A DNA stretch of 64,000 nucleotides from an uncultured Bacteroides sp. (GTDB lineage: Bacteria; Bacillota; Clostridia; Lachnospirales; Lachnospiraceae), in contig CAMECH010000002.1 of NCBI GenBank assembly GCA_945913015.1, positions 1-64,000 of the forward strand, read 5' to 3'. The notes under the pieces are model-generated. The model searched no databases and had not been told where the DNA came from. It was given only the letters and a program-made list of their open reading frames with translations. This document shows positions 62,471 to 64,000 of this stretch, one piece after another. The translations under genes were made by a program, and so were the position numbers. Numbering within the stretch: the first letter of the stretch is position 1; the number at the start of each line of letters is the position of its first letter.

Positions 62471-63658
62471 CTATCCCTGAAATTTCCATACTTCAGTCTC
62501 TTCAGTGATTCCGATGCTTCTTAAATAAAGACTCAGGCTGTTCAGCGCCTCCTCAAATCTTCTGCATACTTTCAAAGCAATATCAAATTCTTTCAACGCC
62601 TCAGAAACATCCGATGCCTCCTTGGCAAGGAAGCAGGCAACCGCATGTTTATGAAGCTCTTCATGGGCATCAAACGTCTCATGGAACTCATCTGTATCAC
62701 GAATCTGCGGATCTGTCATATTGGCACACCACAGGCCGAATTTGCACCGGTCCGGATTGTTCAACTGGGTAATTTTCAATGTCTCGTACTCAATTACATT
62801 TAAATACAGCCTCCATGTCAATGTCAGGTGATCCACATAAAATACACTCAGCCTGTCAAGCATGGATGGTCTGCTGTTATGGCGAAACATATCATTTCTT
62901 GCATTATCAATATCTCTTGAAATTCTATATAACTGGGAGCCGACGCCAAAGCAGTACCTGGACAGATTGCCATAATTATCTGTAAGGCACTTAAGTCCCT
63001 CTGCAAATGATTTAAACACATTTACTTTCTCGTTATCTCCCAGACATATTTCTCCAACATTTTTCCGGATAATCTTGGCCTGCTCCCCAAGTCCCGCAAC
63101 ACGCTCCGTTATTTCTTTAGAGCGTGTCAGAGCCTGCGCCTCCTGTTTTCTTGCGTTTTCACAGATACGCAGCATATCCTGCTTTTTCACAGTTTTCTGT
63201 GACAATACCTCATCGATTTCCTTAATGGAATTTTCCAGTGCCATTTCACTTTCCGTCATCTTCTTCACGCAAGGCATTATGGTATTATCAATCTGCTTGG
63301 ACATTGCCAGAGTTTCTACCAACTGTGTTTCATTCTGCCGAAGCTGAAGACTTAAAGTTTCATTGGCTTCCCGCATATTTTCAATCGGTTCCTTCTGGGA
63401 ATTTATCTGGGTAAGCATATCTTTTACATTGCTATTGTCCGCAATTCGCGTCATGGCATCATTAATTCGCATCAGGAAGTGATTGTTGTATTCCATAATG
63501 CTGTCTAACATCTCGTTATATGTATCTGCCACGGAGCCGTCTTCAAATGCAGAACCGTCAATTGCCTGAAAGTTTCTGTTTTTCAGTTGATTCATCGCAT
63601 ACATCAGGCGCTCCATATCATTATTGCCTTCCGGCATATATTTTTCCTTCTCCTGCAT
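62471..63658 (-). CDS. CZB zinc-binding domain protein with coiled coil
   Basis: A 395-residue cytoplasmic protein. Residues about 1-240 are helical and coiled-coil (SQKEPIENMREANETLSLQL). Residues about 275-365 fit the CZB domain: VDHLTLTWRLYLNV, DRCKFGLWCANM and FDAHEELHKHAV give the His, Cys, His, His zinc ligands. CZB domains regulate diguanylate cyclases and chemoreceptors and sense zinc or hypochlorous acid. This protein has no GGDEF or chemoreceptor signalling tip, so it may act on the neighbouring kinases or HD-GYP protein. The start at 63658 follows GGGGATGA; a second ATG seven codons later is also preceded by GGAGAAGG. Confidence 0.78.
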   Translation of the reverse strand: MQEKEKYMPEGNNDMERLMYAMNQLKNRNFQAIDGSAFEDGSVADTYNEMLDSIMEYNNHFLMRINDAMTRIADNSNVKDMLTQINSQKEPIENMREANETLSLQLRQNETQLVETLAMSKQIDNTIMPCVKKMTESEMALENSIKEIDEVLSQKTVKKQDMLRICENARKQEAQALTRSKEITERVAGLGEQAKIIRKNVGEICLGDNEKVNVFKSFAEGLKCLTDNYGNLSRYCFGVGSQLYRISRDIDNARNDMFRHNSRPSMLDRLSVFYVDHLTLTWRLYLNVIEYETLKITQLNNPDRCKFGLWCANMTDPQIRDTDEFHETFDAHEELHKHAVACFLAKEASDVSEALKEFDIALKVCRRFEEALNSLSLYLRSIGITEETEVWKFQG

Positions 63659-63689
63659 TAAATCATCCCCTGTCTTTCAAGTTATACTC

Positions 63690-64000
63690 CTACATTGTCC
63701 AATTGCTTAATATCTCTTCGCATGTATCCACATCAATATTTTCAATCGCTTCTTTGAGATTTGCAAATGGCTCTTTCCACTGTTCCGGATAACGGTAAGC
63801 GCTCATATCTGCCCCGACGCTTTCCATTCCGTCTATGTCAAGTTCCTCCATTGCCTCACGCAGCCTTGTGAAAAACTCATTCAGTTTTTCTACCGTGATT
63901 TCCTCCTTGTCACTTTCATCTTCCTGTGTTTCAGGGAATAATGGTGCAAGGACAGCTTCATAGGACCGGTACTTTGTAAGCATTTCATCGGTATACTTCA
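63690..64000 (-). CDS. C-terminal end of another hybrid kinase (partial, window edge)
   Basis: The frame enters from the right edge (KYTDEMLTKYRSYEAVLAPL) and ends at 63690. Its last 75 or so residues, EKLNEFFTRLREAMEELDID, GMESVGADMSAYRYPEQWKE and LKEAIENIDVDTCEEILSNW, closely match the tail that follows the HPT domain of the PocR hybrid kinase. The segment upstream (LLNKYTEYIDILKPF against MLTKYRSYEAVLAPL) also matches. So it is the end of a paralogous hybrid kinase. It starts the signalling cluster that runs through the CZB protein, HD-GYP-REC and the 57.6 kb hybrid kinase. Confidence 0.75.
   Translation of the reverse strand, partial: KYTDEMLTKYRSYEAVLAPLFPETQEDESDKEEITVEKLNEFFTRLREAMEELDIDGMESVGADMSAYRYPEQWKEPFANLKEAIENIDVDTCEEILSNWTM

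Overview
The window looks like chromosome of a spore-forming, motile, low-GC anaerobic Firmicute, most likely a gut Lachnospiraceae (Clostridia). The grounds are groESL and hsp20 under CIRCE operators, a cotJABC spore-coat operon, a two-gene SufBC system, PTS proteins, many two-component and cyclic-dinucleotide signalling genes, and strong GGAGG ribosome sites. There are no rRNA or tRNA genes, no CRISPR array and no recognisable insertion sequence, prophage or conjugative module. Most genes lie on the minus strand.

Layout. 0-13 kb: groEL (cut by the window edge), groES, an OGG1-type glycosylase, a transglutaminase-like lipoprotein, and a 1011-residue fusion of a PEP-synthase-like kinase with a C26 glutaminase, read together with an SNF-family transporter. 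These are followed by CIRCE-hsp20, a Cu/Zn superoxide dismutase, cotJABC and a hybrid histidine kinase. 13-25 kb: a formate/nitrite channel, fruK-HPr-EI, a chemoreceptor, a VanZ-like protein, a Ser/Thr kinase divergent from an HTH protein across a 20-bp tandem array, a membrane HD-GYP protein and a glucose-1-phosphatase-like lipoprotein. 25-38 kb: two small paired proteins of unknown function, a GGDEF protein, a LytS-type kinase with its regulator, a DJ-1 protein, DegV, CorA, a FliD-like orphan, SufBC and a calcium-motif protein. 38-48 kb: HdeD-like, HtrA, phosphohexomutase, CdaR-CdaA (c-di-AMP) with membrane partners, and LysR. 48-64 kb: a signalling and accessory block of PocR hybrid kinase, double-receiver regulator, truncated PreA, a frameshifted ABC transporter, an esterase, a hybrid kinase, HD-GYP-REC, a CZB-domain protein and the end of another hybrid kinase.

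Main points of interest. (1) The kinase-glutaminase fusion resembles a joined Campylobacter glutamine kinase and gamma-glutamyl-CDP-amidate hydrolase, so phosphoramidate chemistry is possible. (2) A 13-bp perfect inverted repeat flanks a good promoter upstream of the double-receiver regulator and could be an invertible switch. (3) A repeat element ends exactly at start codons and supplies ribosome site and start to two genes. (4) Four 20-bp tandem repeats sit between the Ser/Thr kinase and the HTH gene. (5) Three genes within 6 kb each lack one base in a homopolymer, next to a truncated preA; this is either a decaying island or an assembly-error cluster. All functional statements come from reading motifs by eye; no database search was run.
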